In this document: positions 43,537 to 52,417 of the stretch, piece after piece | Layout: the number at the start of each line of letters is the position of its first letter | Numbering within the stretch: the first letter of the stretch is position 1 | Assembly (NCBI GenBank): GCA_050288165.1 | Contig: JBNKDG010000005.1 | Coordinates: 186,001-250,000, forward strand | Origin: JAPHTQ01 sp050288165 | GTDB taxonomy: Bacteria > Pseudomonadota > Gammaproteobacteria > Thiohalomonadales > Thiohalomonadaceae | Reading direction: 5' to 3' | Length of the DNA stretch: 64,000 nucleotides | Made by a program: the position numbers and the translations under genes | Notes under the pieces: model-generated | Seen by the model: the letters and a program-made list of their open reading frames with translations, nothing else | What the model was told of the DNA's origin: nothing | Databases searched by the model: none

Positions 43537-43983
43537 ATGTCACAGTTTATTGAATTTGCCGTCCGCCATTGGGATCTCTTCGTCGCCCTGGCCATTATCC
43601 TTTTCATGATGTTCAGCGGCGGTCTTACCAGCCGTCTGCGTGGCTTTACCGAGATCGGTCCCACCGAGGCGGTACAACTGATCAACCATGATGGTGCTGC
43701 GCTGCTCGACGTGCGCGAAGACAAGGAGTTTCAGGAAGGCCATATCCTCGACGCCATCCATATCCCGCTGGGTAAACTGGCCGGTCGACTGGGTGAGCTG
43801 GATGAGCTGAAAACCAAACCGCTGGTGATCAGTTGCCGCAGTGGTCATCGCTCCGCCACCGCCTGCGCCCAGTTGCGCAAAAACGGCTTTGAAACGGTTT
43901 ACAATCTCAAGGGTGGTGTCATGGCCTGGCAGAGCGCCGGCCTGCCGCTACAAAAACCCGGCAAGAAAAAGAAGCGTAAATAG
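43537..43983 (+). CDS. yibN: Membrane-anchored rhodanese (YibN)
   Basis: A 148-residue protein with an N-terminal transmembrane helix (about 13-30). A single rhodanese domain carries the active-site loop CRSGHRS (Cys about 99) and the LLDVREDKEFQEGHI motif (about 56-70). The tail is strongly basic (KPGKKKKRK). Rhodaneses move sulfane sulfur between thiols. The place next to grxC and secB is the conserved YibN position; the ArsR-type sensor upstream adds a regulatory link. Confidence 0.92.
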   Translation: MSQFIEFAVRHWDLFVALAIILFMMFSGGLTSRLRGFTEIGPTEAVQLINHDGAALLDVREDKEFQEGHILDAIHIPLGKLAGRLGELDELKTKPLVISCRSGHRSATACAQLRKNGFETVYNLKGGVMAWQSAGLPLQKPGKKKKRK

Positions 43984-43994
43984 GGAGCAAAGTT

Positions 43995-44252
43995 ATGCCC
44001 AATGTCGTGATGTATACCACTGCGCACTGCCCCTACTGCATCCGTGCGCGTAACCTGCTGGACAAGAAAGGCGTTGCCTACACCGATCTGCGTGTGGATG
44101 ATAATCCTGCCCTGCGCCCCGAGATGATCGAGCGCGCCAGTGGCCGCACCTCGGTACCACAGATTTTTATCGATGACTTCCACGTCGGCGGCTTCGACGA
44201 TATGGCTGAGCTGGACGTGGACGGCGAACTGGATCAACGACTGGGACTGTAA
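43995..44252 (+). CDS. grxC: Glutaredoxin 3
   Basis: An 85-residue dithiol glutaredoxin with Cys12-Pro-Tyr-Cys15, the cis-Pro loop SVPQIFIDD (about 53-61) and the GGFDDM glutathione-binding motif (about 64-69). It reduces disulfides with glutathione in the cytosol. It begins 11 bases after yibN and is part of the yibN-grxC-trx-secB-gpsA run. Confidence 0.96.
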   Translation: MPNVVMYTTAHCPYCIRARNLLDKKGVAYTDLRVDDNPALRPEMIERASGRTSVPQIFIDDFHVGGFDDMAELDVDGELDQRLGL

Positions 44253-44260
44253 CGCCCGCC

Positions 44261-44695
44261 ATGAGCGAAGGCCTGCACATCGTCTGCCCCCACTGCCACA
44301 GCGTAAACCGCGTGCCGCAGGAAAAGCTGGCGAGCGGCGGCAAGTGTGGCAAATGCAAGGAACCGCTATTCGATGGCAAACCGGTCGAACTGAAACAGGC
44401 CTTCTTCCGCCTCCACCTTAATCGTAACGACATACCCGTTCTGGTAGACTTCTGGGCGCCCTGGTGCGGACCGTGCAAAATGATGGCACCGGTCTTTGAG
44501 CAGGCCGCTGCCGCACTTCAACCACAGGTGCGACTGGCCAAGCTGAATACCGAAACGGAACAGGCGCTGGCCGCCGACTTCGGCATTCGCAGCATTCCGA
44601 CCCTGGCACTGTTCCGTGGTGGTCGAGAAATAGCACGCGTTGCCGGCGCCATGGATCTGCAGAGCCTGCTGGCCTGGACTCGTCAGCACCTTTAG
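44261..44695 (+). CDS. trxC: Thioredoxin 2 with N-terminal zinc domain
   Basis: A 144-residue thioredoxin. The zinc finger ligands are Cys9, Cys12, Cys29 and Cys32, and the redox site is Trp-Cys69-Gly-Pro-Cys72 in FWAPWCGPCKMM. The cis-Pro loop is SIPTLALF. In E. coli, trxC responds to oxidative stress and is elsewhere on the chromosome; here it is inserted between grxC and secB, 8 bases after grxC, making a redox group. Confidence 0.95.
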   Translation: MSEGLHIVCPHCHSVNRVPQEKLASGGKCGKCKEPLFDGKPVELKQAFFRLHLNRNDIPVLVDFWAPWCGPCKMMAPVFEQAAAALQPQVRLAKLNTETEQALAADFGIRSIPTLALFRGGREIARVAGAMDLQSLLAWTRQHL

Positions 44696-44740
44696 AGTGC
44701 TGACGTTACCCAACTGAATAAAAACACGACTGGAAAACCG

Positions 44741-45211
44741 ATGAGCGAAAATACACCTGCCACGCCCGAGGGCCCGCAATTCATCCTGCAACGGATCTAC
44801 ACCAAGGATGTCTCCTTCGAGACCCCCAACTCACCCGCTGTGTTTACTGAAAAGTGGGAGCCGGAGGTCAACGTCGAACTCAACTCCACCGGCAACAAGC
44901 TGAACGATGACGATATCTATGAAGTCGTTCTGTCGGTCACCGTTACCGCCAAGCTCGGCGACAAGACCGCCTACCTGATCGAAGTGCAACAGGCGGGTAT
45001 CTTCACCCTCAGCGGTTTCAGCGAACAGGATCTGACCGCGGTGATCCACAGCCACTGCCCCAACCTGCTGTTCCCCTATGTACGCGAAGTGGTCTCCGAT
45101 CTGGTGAACAAGGGCAGCTTCCCACAGATGCTGCTGCAACCGATCAACTTCGACGCCCTTTACGCCCAGCACGTGCAGAAACAGCAGGGCAAGAGCGAGC
45201 CGGTTCACTAG
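44741..45211 (+). CDS. secB: Protein-export chaperone SecB
   Basis: A 156-residue cytosolic tetrameric chaperone that keeps precursor proteins unfolded and hands them to SecA. Typical segments are QRIYTKDVSFETPNSP (about 18-33), TAYLIEVQQAGIF, CPNLLFPYVREVVSDLVNKG (about 108-127, cited as a landmark) and FPQMLLQPINFDALY. It is relevant to the exported CDI and pilus proteins of the window only in the general sense. Confidence 0.97.
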   Translation: MSENTPATPEGPQFILQRIYTKDVSFETPNSPAVFTEKWEPEVNVELNSTGNKLNDDDIYEVVLSVTVTAKLGDKTAYLIEVQQAGIFTLSGFSEQDLTAVIHSHCPNLLFPYVREVVSDLVNKGSFPQMLLQPINFDALYAQHVQKQQGKSEPVH

Positions 45212-45223
45212 CCCCCCCTTACC

Positions 45224-46240
45224 ATGACCGCGGCAAACTGCTCCGGCCCCATAGCCGTCCTCGGTGCAGGCTCCTGGGGCAGCGCCCTGGCGATCCAGCT
45301 TGCGCGTAACGGCAAGCCGGTTACCTTGTGGGGACGCGACCCTGAGCAGATGGCGGCGATGGCCAAAACCCGTCGCAACGAACGCTATTTGCCAGGCATC
45401 GAGCTCCCCGACGGGTTAACGCCCGTAGTCGAAATGACCGAGGCGCTGGCCAATGCCGAGAGTGTTCTGCTGGTGGTACCGAGCCACGCCTTCCGCCAGA
45501 CTCTGGAGCAGATCAAACCGCTGCTGCAAAACGGTCACACCATCGCCTGGGCCACCAAGGGGCTGGAACCGGGCAGCCGCAAACTGCTGCATCAGGTGAC
45601 CGATGAAGTCTTCGGCGAGCCGACACCCGCCGCGGTGATCTCCGGCCCCACCTTCGCCAAAGAGGTGGCGCAGGGTCTGCCCACCGCCGTGACTGTCGCC
45701 TCCACAGACGAAAGCGTCGCCAACTACTTCGCCACCTGCCTCCACGGCGAGGCCTTCCGCGCCTATACCGCCAGCGATGTGGTCGGCGTCGAGCTGGGCG
45801 GCGCCTGCAAGAACGTGCTGGCCATCGCCGCTGGCATCGCCGACGGTCTCGGCTTCGGCGCCAATACCCGCGCCGCGCTGATCACCCGTGGACTGGCTGA
45901 ATTGATGCGCCTCGGCGTGCGCCTCGGTGGCCACCCGGAAACCTTCATGGGTCTGGCCGGACTGGGCGATCTGGTACTCACCTGTACCGACGATCAATCA
46001 CGCAACCGCCGCGTCGGTCTGGCATTAGGCAAGGGTGTAAAACTGGACGATGCCATCAGCGCTATCGGTCAGGCAGTGGAGGGGGTCAAGAGCGCACCGG
46101 AGATCTTCCACCTGAGCCAGGAGATGGGTGTGGAAATGCCCATCACCGAGCAGGTTTACCGCGTGGTTCACGAAGATAAGCCCGCAAGTGATGCGGTCGC
46201 CGCGCTACTTCAGCGCGAACAGAAATCCGAAACGGTTTAA
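45224..46240 (+). CDS. gpsA: Glycerol-3-phosphate dehydrogenase (NAD(P)+)
   Basis: A 338-residue enzyme reducing dihydroxyacetone phosphate to glycerol-3-phosphate for phospholipids. The NAD-binding GAGSWGSALAIQLARNG is at the start, then the substrate signature GPTFAKEVAQGLPTAV (about 140-155) and the catalytic Lys in ELGGACKNVLAIAAGI (about 190-205). Its stop overlaps the stop of trmL by 4 bases (convergent). cysE, which follows in E. coli, is absent. Confidence 0.97.
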   Translation: MTAANCSGPIAVLGAGSWGSALAIQLARNGKPVTLWGRDPEQMAAMAKTRRNERYLPGIELPDGLTPVVEMTEALANAESVLLVVPSHAFRQTLEQIKPLLQNGHTIAWATKGLEPGSRKLLHQVTDEVFGEPTPAAVISGPTFAKEVAQGLPTAVTVASTDESVANYFATCLHGEAFRAYTASDVVGVELGGACKNVLAIAAGIADGLGFGANTRAALITRGLAELMRLGVRLGGHPETFMGLAGLGDLVLTCTDDQSRNRRVGLALGKGVKLDDAISAIGQAVEGVKSAPEIFHLSQEMGVEMPITEQVYRVVHEDKPASDAVAALLQREQKSETV

Positions 46241-46701
46241 TCCCCGCCGTCGAATCCCAACTGCCGCCACGCCTCGTAGACAAACACCGCCACCGCGTTG
46301 GAAAGATTAAGGCTGCGGCTGTGGGGCAGCATCGGCAGGCGCAGGCAGTTCTCCAGTCCCACCTGTTGCAACACCTCTTGTGGCAGACCGCGGGTCTCCG
46401 GACCGAAGAGCAGGGCATCGCCCTTGCGATATTCCATCTCCGAGTAACGTCGTGTTCCTTTGGTGGAACAGGCGAGCAGGCGCTGCGGTTGTTCACTCTC
46501 CAGATAACTCTCCAGTGAGGCGTGCACCTTCACCGCAGCGAACTCGTGGTAGTCGAGTCCGGCACGACGCAGGCGTTTGTCGTCCAGTTCGAAACCCAGC
46601 GGTTCGATCAAATGGAGTTGCGCCCCGGTGTTGGCACAGAGGCGGATGATGTTGCCGCTATTGGGCGCGATCTCCGGTTGGTAGAGGACGATTTGCAGCA
46701 T
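46237..46701 (-). CDS. trmL: tRNA (cytidine/uridine-2'-O-)-methyltransferase TrmL
   Basis: A 154-residue SPOUT methyltransferase that methylates the ribose at tRNA-Leu position 34. Motifs: PEIAPNSGNIIRLCANTGA (about 9-27), FGPETRGLP (about 97-105) and the trefoil-knot segment LRLPMLPHSRSLNLSNAVAVF (two motifs, about 118-138, cited as landmarks). Length and motifs are normal. Confidence 0.96.
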   Translation of the reverse strand: MLQIVLYQPEIAPNSGNIIRLCANTGAQLHLIEPLGFELDDKRLRRAGLDYHEFAAVKVHASLESYLESEQPQRLLACSTKGTRRYSEMEYRKGDALLFGPETRGLPQEVLQQVGLENCLRLPMLPHSRSLNLSNAVAVFVYEAWRQLGFDGGD

Positions 46702-46758
46702 CTTTCCTTCACGTGAGGTAGAATTTCCGCCAACGTTTGATCAACCCGTGGGACTGGT

Positions 46759-47730
46759 ATGAACAAGGCTGACAAGGCCATGCTTGGCGTCGATTTTTGC
46801 GGTATGAAGTTCGACACACCGCTGGTGCTGCTTTCCGGCTGTGTCGGTTTCGGCGAAGAGTATACCCGGGTCAAGGGCTTTTCCAACCGTGATGCCGGGG
46901 CGGTCTGCCTCAAGGGCACCACTATCGAGCCGCGTCTCGGCAACCAGCCGCACCGGGTCTATGAAACCGCGGAGGGGATGCTTAATGCCATCGGCCTGCA
47001 GAACCCCGGCGCCCGCTATGTGATCGACGAGATCCTGCCCAAGCTCGATTTCGACGAAACCCGCTTTATCGCCAACATCGCCGGTTCCACTCTGGAAGAT
47101 TACATCGAAGTGGCGCGCGCCTTCGAAGATTCGCCGGTGGACGCCATCGAACTCAACATCTCCTGTCCCAACGTCAAGGCCGGCGGCGTTGCCTTCGGTA
47201 ACGACCCGGAGATGTCGGCACGGGTGGTGGAGGCAGTACGCAAGGTCACCAGGAAGCCGCTGATCACCAAACTCTCTCCCAACCAGACCGACATCGCCAG
47301 CAACGCCCGTCGCTGCATCGAGGCAGGCACCGATGCCTTTGCCGTGATCAATACGCTGATGGGCATGGCCATCGATATCGAGAGCCGCAGCCCGATTCTC
47401 GGTAACAACCAGGGCGGCCTCTCCGGCCCGGCGATCAAACCGGTGGCGCTGCTGCGCACCCATCAGGTTTATCAGGTCTGCCGTGAACACAACATTCCGA
47501 TCATCGGCCAGGGCGGTGTCGCCAGTGCCGAGGATGCGCTGGAGTTCATTATCGCCGGCGCCAGCGCCGTCGGTGTCGGCACGGCGCTGTTCTACGATCC
47601 GCTGATCTGTCCGAAGATCAATCAGGGGATCGCCGATTACATGAAACGTCATGGACTGACCGAGATTTCACAACTGGTCGGTACCCTGCAACTCAACAGC
47701 GCCACTCCGGCCTGTGGCTGCGACGATTGA
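46759..47730 (+). CDS. pyrD: Class 1 dihydroorotate dehydrogenase
   Basis: A 323-residue FMN enzyme of pyrimidine synthesis. The catalytic base is Cys136 in ELNISCPNVK, as in class 1 (soluble) enzymes; the class 2 membrane type uses Ser. The FMN site is seen in GQGGVASAEDALEFIIAGAS (about 252-271) and VGTALFYDP. It resembles the 1B catalytic subunit, which normally needs the Fe-S/FAD subunit PyrK; no pyrK is adjacent. The C-terminus ACGCDD is unusual. It stands alone, divergent from trmL. Confidence 0.85.
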   Translation: MNKADKAMLGVDFCGMKFDTPLVLLSGCVGFGEEYTRVKGFSNRDAGAVCLKGTTIEPRLGNQPHRVYETAEGMLNAIGLQNPGARYVIDEILPKLDFDETRFIANIAGSTLEDYIEVARAFEDSPVDAIELNISCPNVKAGGVAFGNDPEMSARVVEAVRKVTRKPLITKLSPNQTDIASNARRCIEAGTDAFAVINTLMGMAIDIESRSPILGNNQGGLSGPAIKPVALLRTHQVYQVCREHNIPIIGQGGVASAEDALEFIIAGASAVGVGTALFYDPLICPKINQGIADYMKRHGLTEISQLVGTLQLNSATPACGCDD

Positions 47731-47827
47731 TCACTGCAAGATACTGAGCCGTAAGTACTATTTGCCCGCGGGCACGTTTCAATGCACTATGCTTTGAAGC
47801 AGTACCATTATCTCAGACAGGTATGGC

Positions 47828-49582
47828 ATGAATTCGCGTAAAAAGATCCGTATCGGTGACCTGCTGGTAGAGCAGCAGCTCATCACAGAAAACCAGCTAC
47901 TGCGCGCCCTGGCCGAACAGAAGCAGACCGGCCACAAGCTGGGCCGCACCCTGATCGAGCTCGGTTACGTTACCGAAGACAAGCTGCTGGAGTTGTTGTC
48001 GAAACAGCTCAAACTCCCCTTTATCGAACTCAAGCACTACAAGTACAGCGCGGATACCGTACGCCTGTTGCCCGAGACCATTGCCCGCCGCTATCGCGCC
48101 ATCGCGCTGGCCGAGCAGGGTGAAGCCGTACTGGTCGGCATGGCCGACCCGACCGACATCTTTGCCTACGACGAAATCGTCAAGGTGATGCGTCGTCATG
48201 TGAATCTGGCGGTGGTACGTGAATCGGATCTGCTGCGCACCATCGATGCGGTCTACCGCCGCACCGACGAGATCAGCATCCTCGCCGAGGAGTTGAGCGA
48301 AGAGCTGGGGCGTACCGATTTCGATCTGGAAGAGTTGCTCAAGACCGAGGATCTGAGCGAAGCGCCGGTGGTCAAACTGCTGCAATCGCTGTTTGAAGAT
48401 GCGATTCAGATCGGTGCCTCCGATATCCACATCGAGCCGGACGAACATGAATTGCGCATTCGACAACGGGTCGACGGCGTACTCAACGAACAGATCATGA
48501 AGGAGAAGCGTATTGCCAATGCGCTGGTGTCGCGTCTCAAGCTGATGTCGGGCCTTGATATCTCCGAGCGCCGTCTACCCCAGGATGGTCGCTTCAACAT
48601 CCGGGTCAAACACCACAACATCGACGTGCGTGTCTCGACCATGCCGATCCAGTTCGGTGAATCGGTGGTGATGCGTCTGCTGGATCAGAGCGGCGGCATA
48701 CTCGATGTCGATCAACTGGGCATGCCTGCGCACCTGCTCAATATCTTCAAAAACAACATTCGCAAACCGCATGGCATGGTGCTGGTCACCGGCCCGACCG
48801 GTAGCGGTAAAACAACTACGCTTTACGGCGCACTGAACGAGCTGAATGCGCCAGAGAAGAAGATCATTACCGTTGAAGATCCGGTCGAATACCGCCTGCC
48901 GCGGGTCAATCAGGTGCAGATCAACACCAAGGTTGGCCTAACTTTCGCCAACGTGCTTCGCACTTCCCTGCGACAGGACCCGGATATCGTCCTCGTCGGT
49001 GAGATCCGCGATCAGGAGACCGCCGAGATCGCCATGCGTGCTTCCATCACCGGTCATATGGTGCTCTCCACCCTGCACACCAACGACGCGATCAGTACCG
49101 CTATCCGCCTGATCGACATGGGGGTTCCCGGCTATATGGTGGCCACCTCCCTTGAAGCCATTGTCTCTCAGCGACTGGTACGTCGTATCTGCGATAGCTG
49201 TACGACGGAACACCAGGTGACGCCGCAACAACTGGCCTGGATTAAAACTATTGAGCCGCAGTATTCCGCCAGCACAGATTTCAAGGCCGGTGCCGGTTGT
49301 CCCCACTGCGGTAATACCGGCTATCGCGGCCGGGTTGGCGTCTTCGAATTACTTGAACTGGATGAAGCGATGGCCGATGCATTACGTCGTGATGACACCT
49401 CCGCCTTTGCCCATGCCGCAAAACTCAGCGCCCATATGCACCCTTTGGCCTTGCACGCCCTGGCCCTGGCCAAGCAGGGGATCACCACCCTGGATGAGGC
49501 GATCCGCGTAACCAGTGGCGAGTTGGCGGATGAAGTAACAGGCGTGGCATCACAGCCCGTTGAAAGCACCGGGGTTATCTGA
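47828..49582 (+). CDS. mshE: Type IV pilus/MSHA assembly ATPase (GspE family)
   Basis: A 584-residue cytoplasmic ATPase driving pilus assembly. The N-terminal GspE/MshE domain (about 5-150), with the IGDLLVEQQLITENQLLRAL repeat, is the c-di-GMP-binding type in MshE. The ATPase core has Walker A GPTGSGKTTT (about 321-330), an Asp box EDPVEYR, Walker B DILLVGEIRD-like (VLVGEIRDQET) and the His box LHTNDA. A C-terminal Cys4 zinc site is CDSC...CPHCGNTG. The PilM/N/O/P-type platform genes are not in this window. Confidence 0.92.
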   Translation: MNSRKKIRIGDLLVEQQLITENQLLRALAEQKQTGHKLGRTLIELGYVTEDKLLELLSKQLKLPFIELKHYKYSADTVRLLPETIARRYRAIALAEQGEAVLVGMADPTDIFAYDEIVKVMRRHVNLAVVRESDLLRTIDAVYRRTDEISILAEELSEELGRTDFDLEELLKTEDLSEAPVVKLLQSLFEDAIQIGASDIHIEPDEHELRIRQRVDGVLNEQIMKEKRIANALVSRLKLMSGLDISERRLPQDGRFNIRVKHHNIDVRVSTMPIQFGESVVMRLLDQSGGILDVDQLGMPAHLLNIFKNNIRKPHGMVLVTGPTGSGKTTTLYGALNELNAPEKKIITVEDPVEYRLPRVNQVQINTKVGLTFANVLRTSLRQDPDIVLVGEIRDQETAEIAMRASITGHMVLSTLHTNDAISTAIRLIDMGVPGYMVATSLEAIVSQRLVRRICDSCTTEHQVTPQQLAWIKTIEPQYSASTDFKAGAGCPHCGNTGYRGRVGVFELLELDEAMADALRRDDTSAFAHAAKLSAHMHPLALHALALAKQGITTLDEAIRVTSGELADEVTGVASQPVESTGVI

Positions 49583-49584
49583 AT

Positions 49585-50808
49585 ATGGCCCTTTTCCGGT
49601 ACAAAGCACGCAACAGCCGTGGTGATTCCGTAGCGGGCGAGATCGAGGCCGGTTCCGCCGATGCGGTAGCGACCCAACTGGTCAACAGCGGCGTCACGCC
49701 AGTCGATATTCGTCGGGTGCGCGAAAACCGCGACTTCATCTCCGAACTGGAGGCAATGTTTACCTCCAATAAGCCGACACTGGACGATCTGATTCTTTTC
49801 TGTCGCCAGATGTACACCCTCTCCCGTTCCGGCGTACCGATCCTCCGTGCCCTGACCGGCCTGGCAGAGACCACCAAGAATCGTACCCTCTCCGCCGCCA
49901 TCAACCGCATCCGCCGCAATATCGAGGGCGGGCATGAACTCTCCGTGGCGATGAGTATGGAAGCGGCGATCTTCAACAACCTGATCATTAGCATCATCCG
50001 TGTCGGCGAGACCACCGGTCGCCTGGATGAGGCCTTCCAGCAGCTCTCCCAATACCTGGAGATGGAGCGTGACACCCGGGCCCGGATCAAAATGGCAATC
50101 CGCTATCCCAGCTTTGTTGTTCTCGCCATCGTAATCGCCATCGGCATCATCAACGCCCTGGTCATCCCTGCCTTTGCCCGGGTTTTCGCCAAAATGAAGA
50201 CCGAGCTGCCGTGGCAGACAAAGTTGCTGATGAGTATGTCGGAATTCACGGTCGCCTACTGGCCCTACATGGTGACGCTTGCCATCCTGCTCTTCTTCGG
50301 TATCCGCCAGTACATCTCCCAGGGCAAGGGCAAGTACAACTGGGATAGATTAAAACTGCGCCTGCCGGTCATGGGCAGCCTGATCACCCGTAGCACCCTG
50401 GCCCGCTTCTCCCGCTCCTTTGCCATGGCCTTCAAAAGTGGGGTGCCACTGATCCAGGCGCTGACCGTTACCGCCCGAGCGGTGGATAACGAGTTCGTCG
50501 CTGAGCGGGTCCTGAGTATGCGCAACAGCGTCGAGCGCGGTGAAAACCTGACCCGCACCGCTGCTGCTACCGGACTTTTCCCACCGCTGGTGCTGCAGAT
50601 GTTTGCGGTGGGCGAGGAGACCGGCGCCATCGACCAGATGATGGAAGACGTCGCGACCTTCTACGAACGAGAGGTCGACTACGAACTGAAAAACCTCAGT
50701 TCGGCGATAGAGCCGGTGCTCATTATCGCTATCGGCATTATGGTGCTGATTATCGCCCTGGGCGTCTTCCTGCCGATGTGGGATATGACAAAATTTGCCC
50801 ACCGGTAG
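49585..50808 (+). CDS. mshG: Pilus inner-membrane platform protein (GspF family)
   Basis: A 407-residue protein with two GspF/PilC domains (about 70-190 and 275-395) and three transmembrane helices (about 170-195, 220-240, 375-398). The GVPILRALTGLAETT and GVPLIQALTVTARAV pair marks the two repeats. It begins 2 bases after mshE and works with it as the assembly motor base. Confidence 0.93.
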   Translation: MALFRYKARNSRGDSVAGEIEAGSADAVATQLVNSGVTPVDIRRVRENRDFISELEAMFTSNKPTLDDLILFCRQMYTLSRSGVPILRALTGLAETTKNRTLSAAINRIRRNIEGGHELSVAMSMEAAIFNNLIISIIRVGETTGRLDEAFQQLSQYLEMERDTRARIKMAIRYPSFVVLAIVIAIGIINALVIPAFARVFAKMKTELPWQTKLLMSMSEFTVAYWPYMVTLAILLFFGIRQYISQGKGKYNWDRLKLRLPVMGSLITRSTLARFSRSFAMAFKSGVPLIQALTVTARAVDNEFVAERVLSMRNSVERGENLTRTAAATGLFPPLVLQMFAVGEETGAIDQMMEDVATFYEREVDYELKNLSSAIEPVLIIAIGIMVLIIALGVFLPMWDMTKFAHR

Positions 50809-50999
50809 AACCGATCGGGGCCTTTTATCGTCTAGACTATGGTCAGTACCAATAAATGGTTGCCTGCGGGCATGCTAGTTAGCAGTTGAGACTCAGTACT
50901 CAACCTGAGAAAGCAAATCTCCGATCAAGCTGACTTGGTCGGCCAGATTGTGTAGAGTTTCGCGGATCGCGCATCCGCCAGAGCGTTGGATTGGTTGCT

Positions 51000-51599
51000 A
51001 TGAACACTTTTTCACACATCCTTGGGCCCATGCTTTTCGCCTATGCCGCTGGGGCGGCTATGGTTGGCGTTGTTTCCGGGTTATGGTTACTTATCTCGCC
51101 ACGCGGTTTCGCGCGGGTTGAGCAGTTGGCTGGTGCGCCTTTCTCCCTGCGCCGCGGGCTGCGTCCTTTAGACATTTCCCGCAATATTGATCGCTATTTC
51201 TACCGCCATCATCAGTCCATCGGACTGCTGATCATCGCTGCCAGCATCTTTAACCTCTACCGCGCTATGTTTGACATCGTACCGGGCCAGGTGAGCCGGC
51301 TGCTACTGAATATCTATCCCCTGGCCGTCGCCGAGTGGCTGGTGGCCTCGCTACAATATGCTCTGATACTGGGTAATCTGTTTGCCATCATTATCGGCCT
51401 GGTGATCTACGTTCGGCCCAGCGCCCTCAAGGATTTCGAGGCGCGCGCCAACCGCTGGCTGACTACCCGCAAAAAGACCCTCTGGCTCTCGGCAAAATTG
51501 GGTCCTGGCAGCGAATTTATGCGTAACCAGCCACGTACGCTGGGGGTGGTGACTTTGGCACTCTCTGCTTACCTAATTTCAATAATATCAGTTGCTTAA
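51000..51599 (+). CDS. Four-helix membrane protein
   Basis: A 199-residue inner-membrane protein with about four hydrophobic segments (10-33, 70-90, 115-140, 175-195), separated by basic loops. I do not recognise the family. It lies between the pilus motor genes and the pilins on the same strand, so a pilus-related role is possible but unproven. The start at 51000 is the first ATG; a TTG three codons upstream opens the same frame. Confidence 0.6.
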   Translation: MNTFSHILGPMLFAYAAGAAMVGVVSGLWLLISPRGFARVEQLAGAPFSLRRGLRPLDISRNIDRYFYRHHQSIGLLIIAASIFNLYRAMFDIVPGQVSRLLLNIYPLAVAEWLVASLQYALILGNLFAIIIGLVIYVRPSALKDFEARANRWLTTRKKTLWLSAKLGPGSEFMRNQPRTLGVVTLALSAYLISIISVA

Positions 51600-51790
51600 T
51601 GTTTTATTGTGTTGTTGTGCCTCAATAGACAGGAATAACCTATTGATGAAATCAGGATAGAATGCTAACTTTGTAACGGTATTGTCGTGACAACTGCGTA
51701 ATACCACCCTATAAAGCCCTTATACGGTCGGCGATACCACTGAAATGTTGTCAGACGCAGACCGCGGTCTGCAAAACTGGAGAAGCGAAA

Positions 51791-52186
51791 ATGAAAAGCA
51801 CTCAACAAGGTTTTACCCTGATCGAACTGGTCATGGTGATCGTGATTCTCGGCATCCTTGCCGCAACGGCGATCCCCAGATTTGTTGATCTTTCCGCCAA
51901 TGCGCAACAGGCGTCAGTAGACGGTATTGCAGGCAGCCTTGCCTCGGCCATGGCAATTAACTACGCCAGTTGCGCAACAACTACCCCGCCACACACCGCC
52001 ACTGCAGGTGTTTGCGTCACTGTCGCGAATTGCACTGACGGTGCGTCATTACTTCAGGGTGGTCTTCCTACTGGCTACAGCATTACCGCTGCGGCTATAC
52101 CTAATCCCGAAGGCTCTTCTCTAACCTGCACCTTAAATGGGCTCGGCGGAACTACTAGCACATTTACCGGTATTAGCGCAGGCTAG
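51791..52186 (+). CDS. mshA: Type IV pilin, MshA-like (first major pilin candidate)
   Basis: A 131-residue pre-pilin. A 7-residue basic leader ends at Gly7, followed by the class III signal FTLIELVMVIVILGIL with Glu5 of the mature pilin. The C-terminal part holds four cysteines that can form disulfides and is rich in Thr and Gly. A strong terminator follows at 52224-52248, so the gene is a separate unit, as expected of an abundant subunit. Confidence 0.9.
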   Translation: MKSTQQGFTLIELVMVIVILGILAATAIPRFVDLSANAQQASVDGIAGSLASAMAINYASCATTTPPHTATAGVCVTVANCTDGASLLQGGLPTGYSITAAAIPNPEGSSLTCTLNGLGGTTSTFTGISAG

Positions 52187-52223
52187 GCTAAGTAAGGTTA
52201 GCTATAGCTAGACCAAGCTTGTG

Positions 52224-52248
52224 GCGGGAGACTAGCGTAGTCTCCCGC
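52224..52248 (+). terminator. Intrinsic terminator after the first pilin
   Basis: A perfect 11-bp stem (52224-52234 with 52238-52248, 3-base loop, GC-rich) followed by TTT. It lies 38 bases beyond the pilin stop. The T-run is short, so efficiency may be partial. Confidence 0.75.
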
Positions 52249-52417
52249 TTTGCATTGAGCTTATTCATATGCTGCGTCATGTACTCTCCCTAACGAACAT
52301 TTCCCGTTCGGTAGCATCGACTTATCCACATATCTGGCTAAGTCATGTGGTGCACCGTGGTTTTTCCAGCATAGCCTACATATCAAACCCTTCCTTTGTG
52401 ACTGCGGTGCTACCTAC

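Noticed and set aside
47770..47790. GC palindrome TGCCCGCGGGCA before mshE
   Set aside because: Too short to call an operator without a second copy.
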